Assembly (NCBI GenBank): GCA_902812375.1
Contig: CADDZN010000003.1
Location: forward strand, 1 to 32,299
Length of the DNA stretch: 32,299 nucleotides
Reading direction: 5' to 3'
From: a bacterium
GTDB lineage: Bacteria; Gemmatimonadota; Gemmatimonadetes; Gemmatimonadales; Gemmatimonadaceae
In this document: piece after piece, positions 1 through 7,988 of the stretch
How positions within the stretch are numbered: position 1 is the stretch's first letter
Layout of the letters: each line of letters begins with the position of its first letter
Program-made: the position numbers and the translations under genes
Notes under the pieces: model-generated
The model's database searches: none
Told to the model about the DNA's origin: nothing
Seen by the model: the letters and a program-made list of their open reading frames with translations, nothing else

Positions 1-1
1 G

Positions 2-55
2 ACCTTGGACACGCTGAAAATGCAGAGTGCAGCAATCGTGCAGCAGGCAAATTAG
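2..55 (+). CDS. Possible C-terminal end of an upstream gene (partial)
   Basis: One frame is open from the left edge to a TAG at 53-55 and would encode an 18-residue tail ending ...AAIVQQAN. The composition is compatible with a real C-terminus, but nothing identifies the family and a stretch this short can be open by chance. The tRNA remnant follows 32 bases downstream. Confidence 0.25.
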   Translation, partial: TLDTLKMQSAAIVQQAN

Positions 56-87
56 CGAAGTATGCTAAACTGTTGAAAATACGCCGC

Positions 88-126
<39 letters not shown>

Positions 127-145
127 GGCTAAAAAGCGCTCTCCG

Positions 146-668
146 CAAACGAAAGTAAAATCAACCAAATCCCTTTGCTAGCCGCTATTGACGCGGGTTT
201 TTGATTGTTCCGGTCTCCTCGAATTTGCTCCAGTTTGCGCGATCTTTAGTGACAATTTGAGTGACAGTTGCACAATTTTTGGGCAGTAGGCTCGGACTGT
301 CACTATGGTTGCCGCAACTGATGCAGTCGCGGCACTTACGCTCCGATGCGATTTCGCGCCGATGTCGTCGCTCGGAATACTCACAGATCGCACTCCACGC
401 ACTGATAGACCGCCGGTTTCAAAGCCTCGCGCACCAAGAACAAAAGCAACGGCGGATTTCGGACGCGGAAGAAATCGAATCCATAAGCTAACGTAATTTC
501 AAGAACCTACAGAGCGACAGATGAGACGCAAGTCCCTAAAAAACACTCTTAATCGCGTTAACAGCACGCACCGGAGATGGGTAAGCCAGCATCCCCAATG
601 TTGTTGCTGTACCAGCATCCAGCACCCAGACACATGTTCTGAAATGAAACTAGGACTCGCCCGGATGT
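146..668. other. Gene-free stretch between tRNA remnant and leftward operon
   Basis: About 520 bases with no convincing gene. Short open frames exist on both strands around 178-496, but they overlap one another, have no good ribosome-binding sites and resemble no family I recognise. No integrase gene is visible here, which is where one would be expected beside a tRNA attachment site. I see no strong terminator after the leftward operon ending at 669. Confidence 0.5.
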
Positions 669-2243
669 TTATGAGTGCTGTCGCCTTTTGAGGGTCTTCG
701 ATAGGCGCTTCAGGATGCGATCGACGAGGTCTTGAGCGGTCTGAAGGTCGGGCTGCGCTCGATAAATTGAATGCAGCACTTCGGTTAAGACAATACGTTG
801 AGAAGGTGTGAACTGTTCTAAGCCAGATCGTCTGGCGCGGCTGTCACGTGCGCGGACAAGCCGCTGTCTCAGCAGCTTGATCCTTCGTTCATAGCCAATC
901 TGCTGATCCGCTGCGATTACCGAGCGCCTCGCCAGGCGCTCGATTTGCTGGATATCGCGATCAAGTTGTGCAGCCAGCTTTGAAGCCGCACTGTCGGCGA
1001 GGCTTGCCCGCGCAAACAGCTTGATCTTTTGCTCACAACCGACGAGACCAGTTTCAATGTGGCGAATCAGATTTCTGTGGATGGAAGTCGCGCGACATCT
1101 CTGAGCTATTTCTCTAGTGTGAGGAGCGAGGTGATTAATGAGGTCAAGATAAAAGGAATTCTGCTCGAAGTGATCCCGCCTGCCATTTGGCAGAATACGC
1201 GAGTCAATGACGTGAGTTTCGGCAACACACCAGGAGTTGAATCGCTCCTCCGGGAACAAGGGCGCAAGCAGGTCGTTGCTTCCGATCTGAATGTCTCCGA
1301 CTCTAAATCGCCAGCCACCAATTAGAGAGTTCGACGGCAAAGCTCCCCGGTAATCGGAATGCAAAACCCATGTGACTGCGGCCGTACCGCCATCGCGACC
1401 AGGCGTGCAGATCGTTGTAAGTTCGAGAAAGTTAGTTTGTCCTGATTTTCCAAAAGGAATCGAATTGCGATGCGGACGCACAACAGTCCCCAGCCCGTCA
1501 ACATTTATGTCTATCGCTCCAATCTTTACGCCGTGAGATTGCAGCAATGAGCCGATCTGCTCCGCAAATTGAAACTCAGGATGGAACGGCACGGGCGCAA
1601 CTTGGGCCAGGTAATCAAACACCGCCTGCGGGTTTAATAGTCGATCATCTCTGTGGCGAACAACTCCCTTCAGCTCTACCTCGAAAAAGCGTTTCGGCCA
1701 TCCAAAGGCAGGGATTTCTCGTGCCTCTACGCTGTTCATCACAGTTTCGTGGAGATCTCTGGTTTGGGTAGACCGAAGCATGGATCGAACGTCGCGGCCA
1801 CTCCAACGGAGTTCATGTACCGTTTTCTCATGCTCCTGTCGCGACCGAAACACTATCTCCTGAGCGAATGCGAGCCCTGCTAGTCTGCCAACACCGCGGA
1901 ATCCACGCGCCTGTGTGCCACGTTTCTGACTCCCTCCCAACGCCATTAGACGCTGAGCAAACTCAGTCTCGCTAAGCCCTATTCCGTCGTCCCTAATCGC
2001 AATCGTTCGCGATGCAGAATCGATCTTGATCTGCACCACACCAGAACATTCGGACAGTCCAGCGATGCGAGCTAGGTCAATAGCGTCTGCAGAGTTTTGA
2101 ACATATTCGCGATACATCGCCATCGGATCGACATACATAGAACTGCTGAGCAACTCCAGAATGTCCTTGCCGATGACTAGCGGACGCTCCGGACGTGACC
2201 AAGGCGTTTCGGGCTTGGCTAAAGCAACAAGAGTAGCCGTCAT
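669..2243 (-). CDS. GHKL/HSP90-type ATPase
   Basis: Predicted ATPase of 524 aa with an N-terminal HSP90-like ATP-binding fold. The N-box is visible as E46, N50 and D53 in REYVQNSADAI, the G1 box as DDGIG (85-89) and a glycine-rich lid as GFRGVG (114-119), so ATP binding looks intact. The rest is arginine-rich and predicted helical near the C-terminus (about 390-520) and does not look like the HtpG middle and C-terminal dimerisation domains; HtpG is also longer (about 620 aa). It is the last gene of the leftward operon, and its ATG overlaps the radical SAM stop by 4 bp (ATGA), indicating translational coupling. GHKL ATPases outside HtpG, MutL, gyrase and kinases recur in defence islands. Its partner here is unknown; a role as energy-using regulator or effector of the island is inference. 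Confidence 0.8.
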   Translation of the reverse strand: MTATLVALAKPETPWSRPERPLVIGKDILELLSSSMYVDPMAMYREYVQNSADAIDLARIAGLSECSGVVQIKIDSASRTIAIRDDGIGLSETEFAQRLMALGGSQKRGTQARGFRGVGRLAGLAFAQEIVFRSRQEHEKTVHELRWSGRDVRSMLRSTQTRDLHETVMNSVEAREIPAFGWPKRFFEVELKGVVRHRDDRLLNPQAVFDYLAQVAPVPFHPEFQFAEQIGSLLQSHGVKIGAIDINVDGLGTVVRPHRNSIPFGKSGQTNFLELTTICTPGRDGGTAAVTWVLHSDYRGALPSNSLIGGWRFRVGDIQIGSNDLLAPLFPEERFNSWCVAETHVIDSRILPNGRRDHFEQNSFYLDLINHLAPHTREIAQRCRATSIHRNLIRHIETGLVGCEQKIKLFARASLADSAASKLAAQLDRDIQQIERLARRSVIAADQQIGYERRIKLLRQRLVRARDSRARRSGLEQFTPSQRIVLTEVLHSIYRAQPDLQTAQDLVDRILKRLSKTLKRRQHS

Positions 2244-3829
2244 GCGGGCACTCCTTGCATATCAGGGATGCTGTCGTCCTCTTCATCGAGGCCGGCATCC
2301 TCAACTCGTTCGTCGTCCGGAACGACTGCGATGCTGCCCTCCTTTTGCAATGACCAGATACGTGCTTCATCTTGCTTTGGGAGCGGTCTGTAAAAGTTCA
2401 AAATGCTCCTTAGCCTAGGATTAGCGGTTCTTCTCGGCAAGTTGACGATGTTTCTGGGGTCCACGCACGACAAAAGCTGCAGCAATTCGTGGCGCTCATC
2501 TACAGAGAGTCTCGCAAAATCCGCCTGGAATTCGTCGAACTCCGGTTTTCCGTCTAAGCGCTCGTACCAGTCCCGATTGAAGATGAAATGATGTGGGCGC
2601 AAAAGGATCTGCTCAAACTCGTCGGGCGAATCGCCAAAAGCGCGCTTGAAGAACGCTGGCGCCCCACTCACCACGCCGTGAGTGGCCTGAAGAATGATCT
2701 GCATGGAACGTAGCTGATATTTCGTCCACTTTTCCCCGATATGAGAACGGTTCGGCAGGTCCGTCGGTTGATAACGCATCGGAAAAGACCAGATTCGAAT
2801 CCCAAGTTCCTCGTTCAATGCCACATTTAGACGCATGCGCTCAAAGAGGTCGGCAGGAGAATCGTGGAAGTTGTACAGCATGTAGTTGGACAGCTCCGTT
2901 AGCCCAAACGAGTGCGCGAATCGGATTGCTTGCTCGTACGGTTTGCGCAAGCCAATATGATCGAATGCGATCCGCAGCGGCTTCAGACAAATAGTCGATA
3001 GCTCGCGCAGGTACATCGAATCTTTGCACAATATGCGCGCATCGACACCCTGATTGAAATCCACACGCCGTTGGACAGGTGTACGACCTCGGTGCAACTT
3101 TGCACCCGGCACAAAACCTAGATCGCGAATTTCAGCGATTATTTCCTTGAATCGCGGTGACGCTACGACATTGTTGTCCATCAGCGTTAGGTCTTTTTTA
3201 GGGCCATACAGCTCATCGACACCTCGAACGATTGCAGAAATTGACTCTGTGTCTCGCTGATCGCCTTCGAGCTTTGGCACGCCGCAGAAACTGCACTTGC
3301 GAATGCACCCCCGCGATGCGTAAGCAAAATATGCGTCGCGCACCGGGTACTTGTAAGCAATCTGATCGAGGATGCTGTAGTCGGGAATGAGATCTTCAAT
3401 CGGCTTTCCCAAGCGGTCCTCGGAATAGAGCTCCTCGGAGAAGTCGTCCAATTGAAGAGAAATGGCGGGAGGAGCACTCAGCAGCCCCTTGATAAACCTA
3501 ATCCCTCTCCATCGAGGCTCTGCCAAGAAACGCTCATGCATCAATGACGCGGCTATACCGCCGACGAAGACTTTGTCGGAAAAGCCGTTCGCCGCGCAAA
3601 GAGCGAAATCAATGCTTCGAGCAATTCGATCAAACTCAAACGAAAAAAGTGTCGTTACGTATATGCGATCCCACGCCGCGGCTAAAACTGCCGGATCTTC
3701 CCCCTTGATGAATCTCACTACATCGTTCTTGCCTCGCGGACCGTGGTACTGCGCGATCTTCATCAAACCGAGCGGTGGATATTTGTTCTTATAGCCAGGC
3801 TCGATTAGGAGAATGTTCTTCTTCGACAT
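2240..3829 (-). CDS. Radical SAM protein with B12-binding-like N-terminus
   Basis: Predicted radical S-adenosylmethionine enzyme of 529 aa. The 4Fe-4S cluster motif CIRKCSFC is present at C175, C179 and C182 (Cx3Cx2C), preceded by YASRG as is usual for the family. The N-terminus (LLIEPGY...PPLGLMKIAQYH, about 7-29, and FVGGIAAS, 88-95) resembles the Rossmann-like cobalamin-binding domain that precedes many radical SAM cores, but I do not see the DxHxxG cobalamin-ligand motif, so cobalamin use is uncertain. About 200 residues follow the core and I cannot assign them. It is the middle gene of the leftward operon: its ATG shares one base with the upstream stop (TAATG) and its stop overlaps the next ATG. 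Embedded between a DGQHR protein and a GHKL ATPase, it is the likely chemistry-performing enzyme of the island. The substrate is unknown; DNA or a nucleotide is a guess from context. Confidence 0.85.
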   Translation of the reverse strand: MSKKNILLIEPGYKNKYPPLGLMKIAQYHGPRGKNDVVRFIKGEDPAVLAAAWDRIYVTTLFSFEFDRIARSIDFALCAANGFSDKVFVGGIAASLMHERFLAEPRWRGIRFIKGLLSAPPAISLQLDDFSEELYSEDRLGKPIEDLIPDYSILDQIAYKYPVRDAYFAYASRGCIRKCSFCGVPKLEGDQRDTESISAIVRGVDELYGPKKDLTLMDNNVVASPRFKEIIAEIRDLGFVPGAKLHRGRTPVQRRVDFNQGVDARILCKDSMYLRELSTICLKPLRIAFDHIGLRKPYEQAIRFAHSFGLTELSNYMLYNFHDSPADLFERMRLNVALNEELGIRIWSFPMRYQPTDLPNRSHIGEKWTKYQLRSMQIILQATHGVVSGAPAFFKRAFGDSPDEFEQILLRPHHFIFNRDWYERLDGKPEFDEFQADFARLSVDERHELLQLLSCVDPRNIVNLPRRTANPRLRSILNFYRPLPKQDEARIWSLQKEGSIAVVPDDERVEDAGLDEEDDSIPDMQGVPA

Positions 3830-4866
3830 TAGCTCACCACCTTGAGCTGTCGCTTCTTGCGCACGTCTCTAATGAGGCTGACGACAGATGAAACGCCACC
3901 CTCACCTCCAAATCCTTTCAATGGGCCTTGGCTGCCCCAGTCGATCTCTGAAATAAATTCCGCCAGTTTGGCAGTGAAGTAGCGTTTATCGCAATTTTGG
4001 CCCATTGCTTCGAGGTATAGGTCAGCCGCAATCGTCATCAGTGCATAGACACCTACGCCTTTGTTAACGAGCGAGTGACGGGGATTATCCCAAGGCTCCC
4101 GAAGCACCACGGCAACTGCAGCCCAAAAGTCGAGAACGATTTGAGCGGCGGTGTCGGCGGTATATTGGCGGAGCACCTTCGTTTGCGCCAAGAACCGCTT
4201 GATTGCCTTCTGCATCGTTCGCAACGAAGCCCTTCGCATTAGACCTGACGTGCTGGTCCCGCCCAAATCAAGCTGCCGATACCACGGCGATTCTGGATTG
4301 TTATTCAGGTGGAGCGCTATGAAGAGTTCCGGGCGCTCACCAGCCAAATCGCTTGCGAGAGTCGCATCGTGAAAGTCCAGCAAACTGGTACTTAGCCCTT
4401 TGGCCTTGCTATTAATGACATTGAAGATCTCCATCTCCTCGCGCTCATTCAGCCCGATAAAACACATGAACGGAAGCTCGATATCAACATCATTTAAATA
4501 ACCAAGTCGGTGCTGACAATCGACCTGCGTTAGCACTTTGCCGCTGCCTTGCGCGATTTCTAATGTCGCCATTCCGCCGGGACGCTCGTTGAGGCGCCAT
4601 GCTTTGTCACGCCTAGGACGAACATTGAACGTGAGCGGAATTGTGGCGCTTCGCTCTTCCTGGATGTACTTGCGAAAATCGAGACTGTGCTGAGAGTTGA
4701 AGCGGCGCTGGTAGCCGCGACCGGTATCTTCATTGAGAACGTCTGCGTAGCTGACTGAATAGAGAAGGCTTGCAGGAGCAAATCCCACCAACACCTTCCG
4801 CTGGGCAGAGCGACCGACAAGACCACAGAGACGAATGCTGTTCAAAATAGTCGGTTCCACGTGCAT
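3829..4866 (-). CDS. DGQHR-domain (DndB-like) protein 1
   Basis: Protein of 345 aa with a DGQHR-type motif, here DCQHR at 116-120 (the glycine is replaced by cysteine), followed by the family pattern of a hydrophobic strand and EMEIFNVINSKAKGLS at about 147-162. The C-terminal FGGEGGVSSVVSLIR is also typical. DGQHR proteins include DndB, which controls transcription of DNA phosphorothioation genes. No DndA, C, D or E partner is present here. It is the first gene of the leftward operon and is followed with no gap by the radical SAM gene. The ATG at 4866 has no Shine-Dalgarno sequence; instead the upstream region holds two perfect inverted repeats, compatible with autoregulation. GTG at codon 3 is an alternative start. 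A second DGQHR protein lies at 9011-9994. Confidence 0.82.
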   Translation of the reverse strand: MHVEPTILNSIRLCGLVGRSAQRKVLVGFAPASLLYSVSYADVLNEDTGRGYQRRFNSQHSLDFRKYIQEERSATIPLTFNVRPRRDKAWRLNERPGGMATLEIAQGSGKVLTQVDCQHRLGYLNDVDIELPFMCFIGLNEREEMEIFNVINSKAKGLSTSLLDFHDATLASDLAGERPELFIALHLNNNPESPWYRQLDLGGTSTSGLMRRASLRTMQKAIKRFLAQTKVLRQYTADTAAQIVLDFWAAVAVVLREPWDNPRHSLVNKGVGVYALMTIAADLYLEAMGQNCDKRYFTAKLAEFISEIDWGSQGPLKGFGGEGGVSSVVSLIRDVRKKRQLKVVS

Positions 4867-4868
4867 AA

Positions 4869-4889
4869 ATTGCAGTAATTCGCTGCAAT
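4869..4889. promoter_or_regulatory. Inverted repeat just upstream of DGQHR protein 1
   Basis: A perfect 7-bp inverted repeat, ATTGCAG-N7-CTGCAAT, lies 3 bp upstream of the ATG at 4866, where a ribosome-binding site would normally sit. It could be an operator half of the divergent control region or, in RNA, a small hairpin over the start site. The regulator is not known; the adjacent DndB-like protein is the obvious candidate. Confidence 0.5.
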
Positions 4890-4891
4890 TG

Positions 4892-4915
4892 TGACATGTT
4901 TCGGATGCATGTCAA
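4892..4915 (-). promoter_or_regulatory. Palindromic operator containing a -35 box (leftward promoter)
   Basis: A perfect inverted repeat, TGACATG-N9-CATGTCA (4892-4914), lies in the divergent intergenic region. Read leftward, it begins with the consensus -35 hexamer TTGACA (complement of 4910-4915). The sequence 17 bp further on, ACAATT, is only a weak -10 match. A protein bound to this palindrome would cover the -35 element of the leftward operon. Confidence 0.55.
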
Positions 4916-5070
4916 GCAGAAGATTTGCCGGGTCATTCGAGTCCGCACCTCTCTCGGCTAACTGTCTGTGTTTTCAACGCTTGCGGCGGAAATCGGACTT
5001 GAAATCGTCTGATTTTCATGACAGAGTCCAAAGACCAGCTAGTCACAATTTTTTCTGTGTGGAGGGCCAC

Positions 5071-6096
5071 GTGGCGACTGCCGGAGTCAGTCCAGCGCCC
5101 GGCACGCTTCAGTTAGTGCCGGTTAACGAAATTCATCTTGATCGTGATAACCCAAGAATTCGGAAGTTCTTGGAGATGTATGGCGAAGAGCCGACGCCCG
5201 AACAGTTTTACCTTGCGCTGGGAGCAGCCGGTGATGAGGAGGGCGATAACAGCGCAACATTCGAAAAACTCAAGAACTCGATCCAAACCAATGGCGGCAT
5301 CATTCAGCCCGTAATTCTTAACCGCAAGAAAGGAAAGTACGTCTGCGTCGAAGGCAATACGCGCGTCGCGCTATACAAGAAGTTTCATTCCGAAAAAGTA
5401 AAAGGAACGTGGACGCACATTCCTGCTCTCGTATACGAGGAAATGCAGGATTTCCAAATCGATTCAATACGGCTGCAAGTTCACCTGGTTGGTACTCGAC
5501 AATGGGACCCGTATTCCAAGGCCAAGTACCTCTACCACCTTCGCAATAGCAAGAACGTACCGCTACATATGCTCGTCGAATACTGCGGCGGACGTGAACG
5601 CGAGGTCATTGAAAGCATCAATGCATTCTCCGACATGGAGACATACTACCGACCCATCGTTCAGGAAGGCAGTTTTGATACCAGCCGATTCAGCGGTTTC
5701 GTGGAACTCCAGAAACCCAATGTGAAGCAGTCAATCGCTGAAACAGGTTTTACGCTTACGAACTTCGCCGAGTGGATACGTGACGAGAAACTGTATCCGT
5801 TGAACACTGTTCGTTTGCTTCCGCGAATTCTTCGGAACCAAAAGGCACGCGACGCTTTTCTCAAGCACGACGCCCGCAAGGCATCGGAATTGCTAGACCG
5901 GCCGGCTCTGTCGAAGGCTCTCTCCGATGCCAACATTGCTCAATTGGCCTCCGCCCTGACTCAAGCAATTTATCAACTGCCTTGGCTCGAAGCTGAGAAA
6001 CTCCGCAAGGACCAAAGCGGAGAAACAGCGCAGCTATTGCACGAAACGTTAGATGCCTTGAAAGGCGTGCTCAAGGCACCTGGAGATACGGACTGA
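5071..6096 (+). CDS. ParB/Srx-like domain protein 1
   Basis: Protein of 341 aa with a ParB/sulfiredoxin-like N-terminal domain: LVPVNEIHLDRDNPRIRKF near the start, GGIIQPVILN and the signature CVEGNTRVALYKK, equivalent to the GExR/GxxR box of ParB-type folds. I chose the GTG at 5071 because GGAGGG lies at 5061-5066 with good spacing and the conserved domain starts soon after; the frame is open back to 4891, but that would add 60 residues running through the operator. After the domain comes a helical region with the pattern WDPYSKAKYLYHL, which recurs in the ParB-like protein at 7988-9001 (WAPYEQAGFLYRR), so the two are paralogues. No ParA gene is near, arguing against a partition locus. First gene of the rightward operon; the next gene starts immediately after its stop. 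Confidence 0.8.
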   Translation: MATAGVSPAPGTLQLVPVNEIHLDRDNPRIRKFLEMYGEEPTPEQFYLALGAAGDEEGDNSATFEKLKNSIQTNGGIIQPVILNRKKGKYVCVEGNTRVALYKKFHSEKVKGTWTHIPALVYEEMQDFQIDSIRLQVHLVGTRQWDPYSKAKYLYHLRNSKNVPLHMLVEYCGGREREVIESINAFSDMETYYRPIVQEGSFDTSRFSGFVELQKPNVKQSIAETGFTLTNFAEWIRDEKLYPLNTVRLLPRILRNQKARDAFLKHDARKASELLDRPALSKALSDANIAQLASALTQAIYQLPWLEAEKLRKDQSGETAQLLHETLDALKGVLKAPGDTD

Positions 6097-6513
6097 TTGC
6101 CCGAATCTTCAAAGCATCTCGATTTGGTACGAAGAGTCTTGGAATATATACGCAAGCAGCATTGCGGTATTGAGCATGTTGCCACGTTGCATGATCTGCC
6201 TGGGGTCATCGGGTGTGACAAACCGCCGAAAATAGGCGCTTATCGCCCGGATGTGTACGCCCTAGATGCACCGCTTACGAAAACGATTGTGGGTGAAGCA
6301 AAGACGCAGGCTGATCTCGAAGCGGAACATAGCAAAGATCAATTCGCAGCATTTCTCAAATATCTGAGGCTGCAACCAAACCCATCTTTGGTTGTGGGCG
6401 TTCCGTGGCAAGCCAAGGCAACAGCGAGAACTTTGTTGCAGAATCTCTGCCGCCGTTTCGATGCTCAGAACGTGCAGATTGTGATTGTCGATGACGTTGA
6501 GGACTACCCGTGA
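6097..6513 (+). CDS. Small PD-(D/E)XK nuclease-like protein
   Basis: Small protein of 138 aa that starts with TTG directly after the TGA of the upstream ParB-like gene and ends overlapping the GTG of the helicase gene. It shows the core of a restriction-endonuclease-like fold: helical start, then YRPDVYAL with P51 and D52, then IVGEAKT with E67 and K69, which together read as PD-x14-ExK. A basic helix and a C-terminal strand pair (VQIVIVDDVEDY) follow. A single-domain nuclease encoded between a ParB-like protein and an SNF2 helicase would suit DNA cleavage or nicking driven by the helicase, as in restriction complexes. Family assignment rests on motif spacing only; it could also be a non-catalytic member of the fold. 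Confidence 0.62.
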   Translation: MPESSKHLDLVRRVLEYIRKQHCGIEHVATLHDLPGVIGCDKPPKIGAYRPDVYALDAPLTKTIVGEAKTQADLEAEHSKDQFAAFLKYLRLQPNPSLVVGVPWQAKATARTLLQNLCRRFDAQNVQIVIVDDVEDYP

Positions 6514-7988
6514 CGATTCAGGCCGCTCGTGAACCCGATCTCAGTCCGAAAACGGCCGGATTCGTGTATCAGGTGCAAGCTGTCAATGCTACGAAAGACC
6601 TTCCATACGCTGCTATTTTTCATGAGCAAGGATTGGGGAAGACCAAGATTGGAATCGACCTGGCACTTTACTGGCTCGCCAAGAGCGTGGTCGATTCCGT
6701 AATGATCGTCACGAAGCGGGGCCTGATTCAGAACTGGACAGACGAACTTCGCATACATACTCACGTCACTCCGCGCCTCTTGTCACAGGACCGACGGGCA
6801 AATTTCCTGGCATTTAATAGCCCGGCGAGAATTTACCTCACTCATTACGAGGTCCTCAAATCAGAACGAAAACGGATGAAACTCTTCCTGAAGACGCGGC
6901 GTGTTGGCGTGATTCTTGATGAAGCTCACAAAATTAAAAATCCCGATTCCGATCTGACCGAAGCAATATTCGACCTCGGCCCAGGCTTCATTCGACGAGT
7001 CATTATGACCGGTACGCCCGTCGCAAACCGTCCTTACGACATCTGGTCTCAGATTTTTTTCCTGGACGAGGGGGAGAGCCTTGGCCGCGATTTTCCCAGT
7101 TTCAAGAAGCAGTTTGACCTCTCGAATGAGCTTTCTCGCGATGCGAAAAGGGCCGCTTGTTTTGAAGAGGCGTTATCAGGATTGTTTCAGCGGATTCAGC
7201 GGTTCTCAGTTCGCGAAACCAAGCGTGCCGCAGAGATACATCTTCCCGAGAAACTTCTCAGGAATGTCGTAGCAGAGCTGGAACCCCGCCAAGCGGAAAT
7301 ATACGCGCGCTTCAAACGAGAATGCGCAGCGATCGTCGTAAGAGACGGTGTGCCGCAATACGATAACGCAGAAGACATTCTCAAACGCTTGCTGCGACTC
7401 ATCCAAGTCGCGTCGAACCCCAAGCTCGTTGATGACGCCTACCACGGTATGCCAGGGAAATTTCCAATCCTCCTTGAACTGATCAATGAAATCGCAGACC
7501 GAGATGAGAAGGCAATCATCTGGACCTCCTTCGTTGAGAACGCAGATTGGCTGGCGCGAGAGCTTCGAACGTTTAATGCAGTGAAGGTACACGGGAAATT
7601 GTCATACGAGGAGCGTGCGAAATCCCTGAAGGCATTCAAGGTTGATCCTGAGTGTCGGCTCCTCATTGCGACTCCCGCGTCAGCAAAGGAAGGACTGACG
7701 CTAACCGTAGCCAACAATGCGATCTTTTACGACCGCTCTTTTAGTCTCGACGACTATTTGCAGGCACAGGACCGCATTCACCGAATCTCGCAAGAGAAAG
7801 ACTGCACGGTAAGCAATATCGTTGCTGTAGGCACGGTTGATGAATGGGTGGATACACTGCTGGCCGCTAAACAGCTCGCGGCTCAGCTTGGGCAGGGTGA
7901 TATCACACGCGAACAATATAACGCTCAGGCTTCGTACGCCTTCGGCCAAATGGTCAGGGATGTGCTCGGCTTGAATGGGGGCCACTGA
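6510..7988 (+). CDS. SNF2-family helicase/translocase (short form)
   Basis: Superfamily 2 DNA translocase of 492 aa, close to the bare two-RecA-domain minimum. Visible motifs in order: a Q-like YQ at 20-21, Walker A GLGKT (41-45), motif II DEAH (137-140) followed by KIKN, motif III MTGTP (166-170), a motif IV/V region with ATPASAKEGLTL, and motif VI QAQDRIHRISQ. The last two are typical of SNF2/Rad54 proteins. The GTG start at 6510 overlaps the preceding stop, and the ParB2 ATG overlaps its own stop (TGATG), so it is translationally coupled on both sides. Related SNF2 proteins accompany modification or restriction genes in several defence systems (for example DpdE in Dpd and DrmD in DISARM). 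It is likely the motor of the rightward operon. Confidence 0.9.
   Translation: MTIQAAREPDLSPKTAGFVYQVQAVNATKDLPYAAIFHEQGLGKTKIGIDLALYWLAKSVVDSVMIVTKRGLIQNWTDELRIHTHVTPRLLSQDRRANFLAFNSPARIYLTHYEVLKSERKRMKLFLKTRRVGVILDEAHKIKNPDSDLTEAIFDLGPGFIRRVIMTGTPVANRPYDIWSQIFFLDEGESLGRDFPSFKKQFDLSNELSRDAKRAACFEEALSGLFQRIQRFSVRETKRAAEIHLPEKLLRNVVAELEPRQAEIYARFKRECAAIVVRDGVPQYDNAEDILKRLLRLIQVASNPKLVDDAYHGMPGKFPILLELINEIADRDEKAIIWTSFVENADWLARELRTFNAVKVHGKLSYEERAKSLKAFKVDPECRLLIATPASAKEGLTLTVANNAIFYDRSFSLDDYLQAQDRIHRISQEKDCTVSNIVAVGTVDEWVDTLLAAKQLAAQLGQGDITREQYNAQASYAFGQMVRDVLGLNGGH

Noticed and set aside
178-496. Three short overlapping open frames as possible integrase remnants
   Set aside because: No recombinase motif (R...HxxR...Y) and no consistent frame or ribosome site.
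2240-3829. Prokaryotic viperin
   Set aside because: Length (529 aa), B12-binding-like N-terminus and the sequence around the cluster differ from the compact 300-aa viperins, and no nucleotide kinase gene is adjacent.
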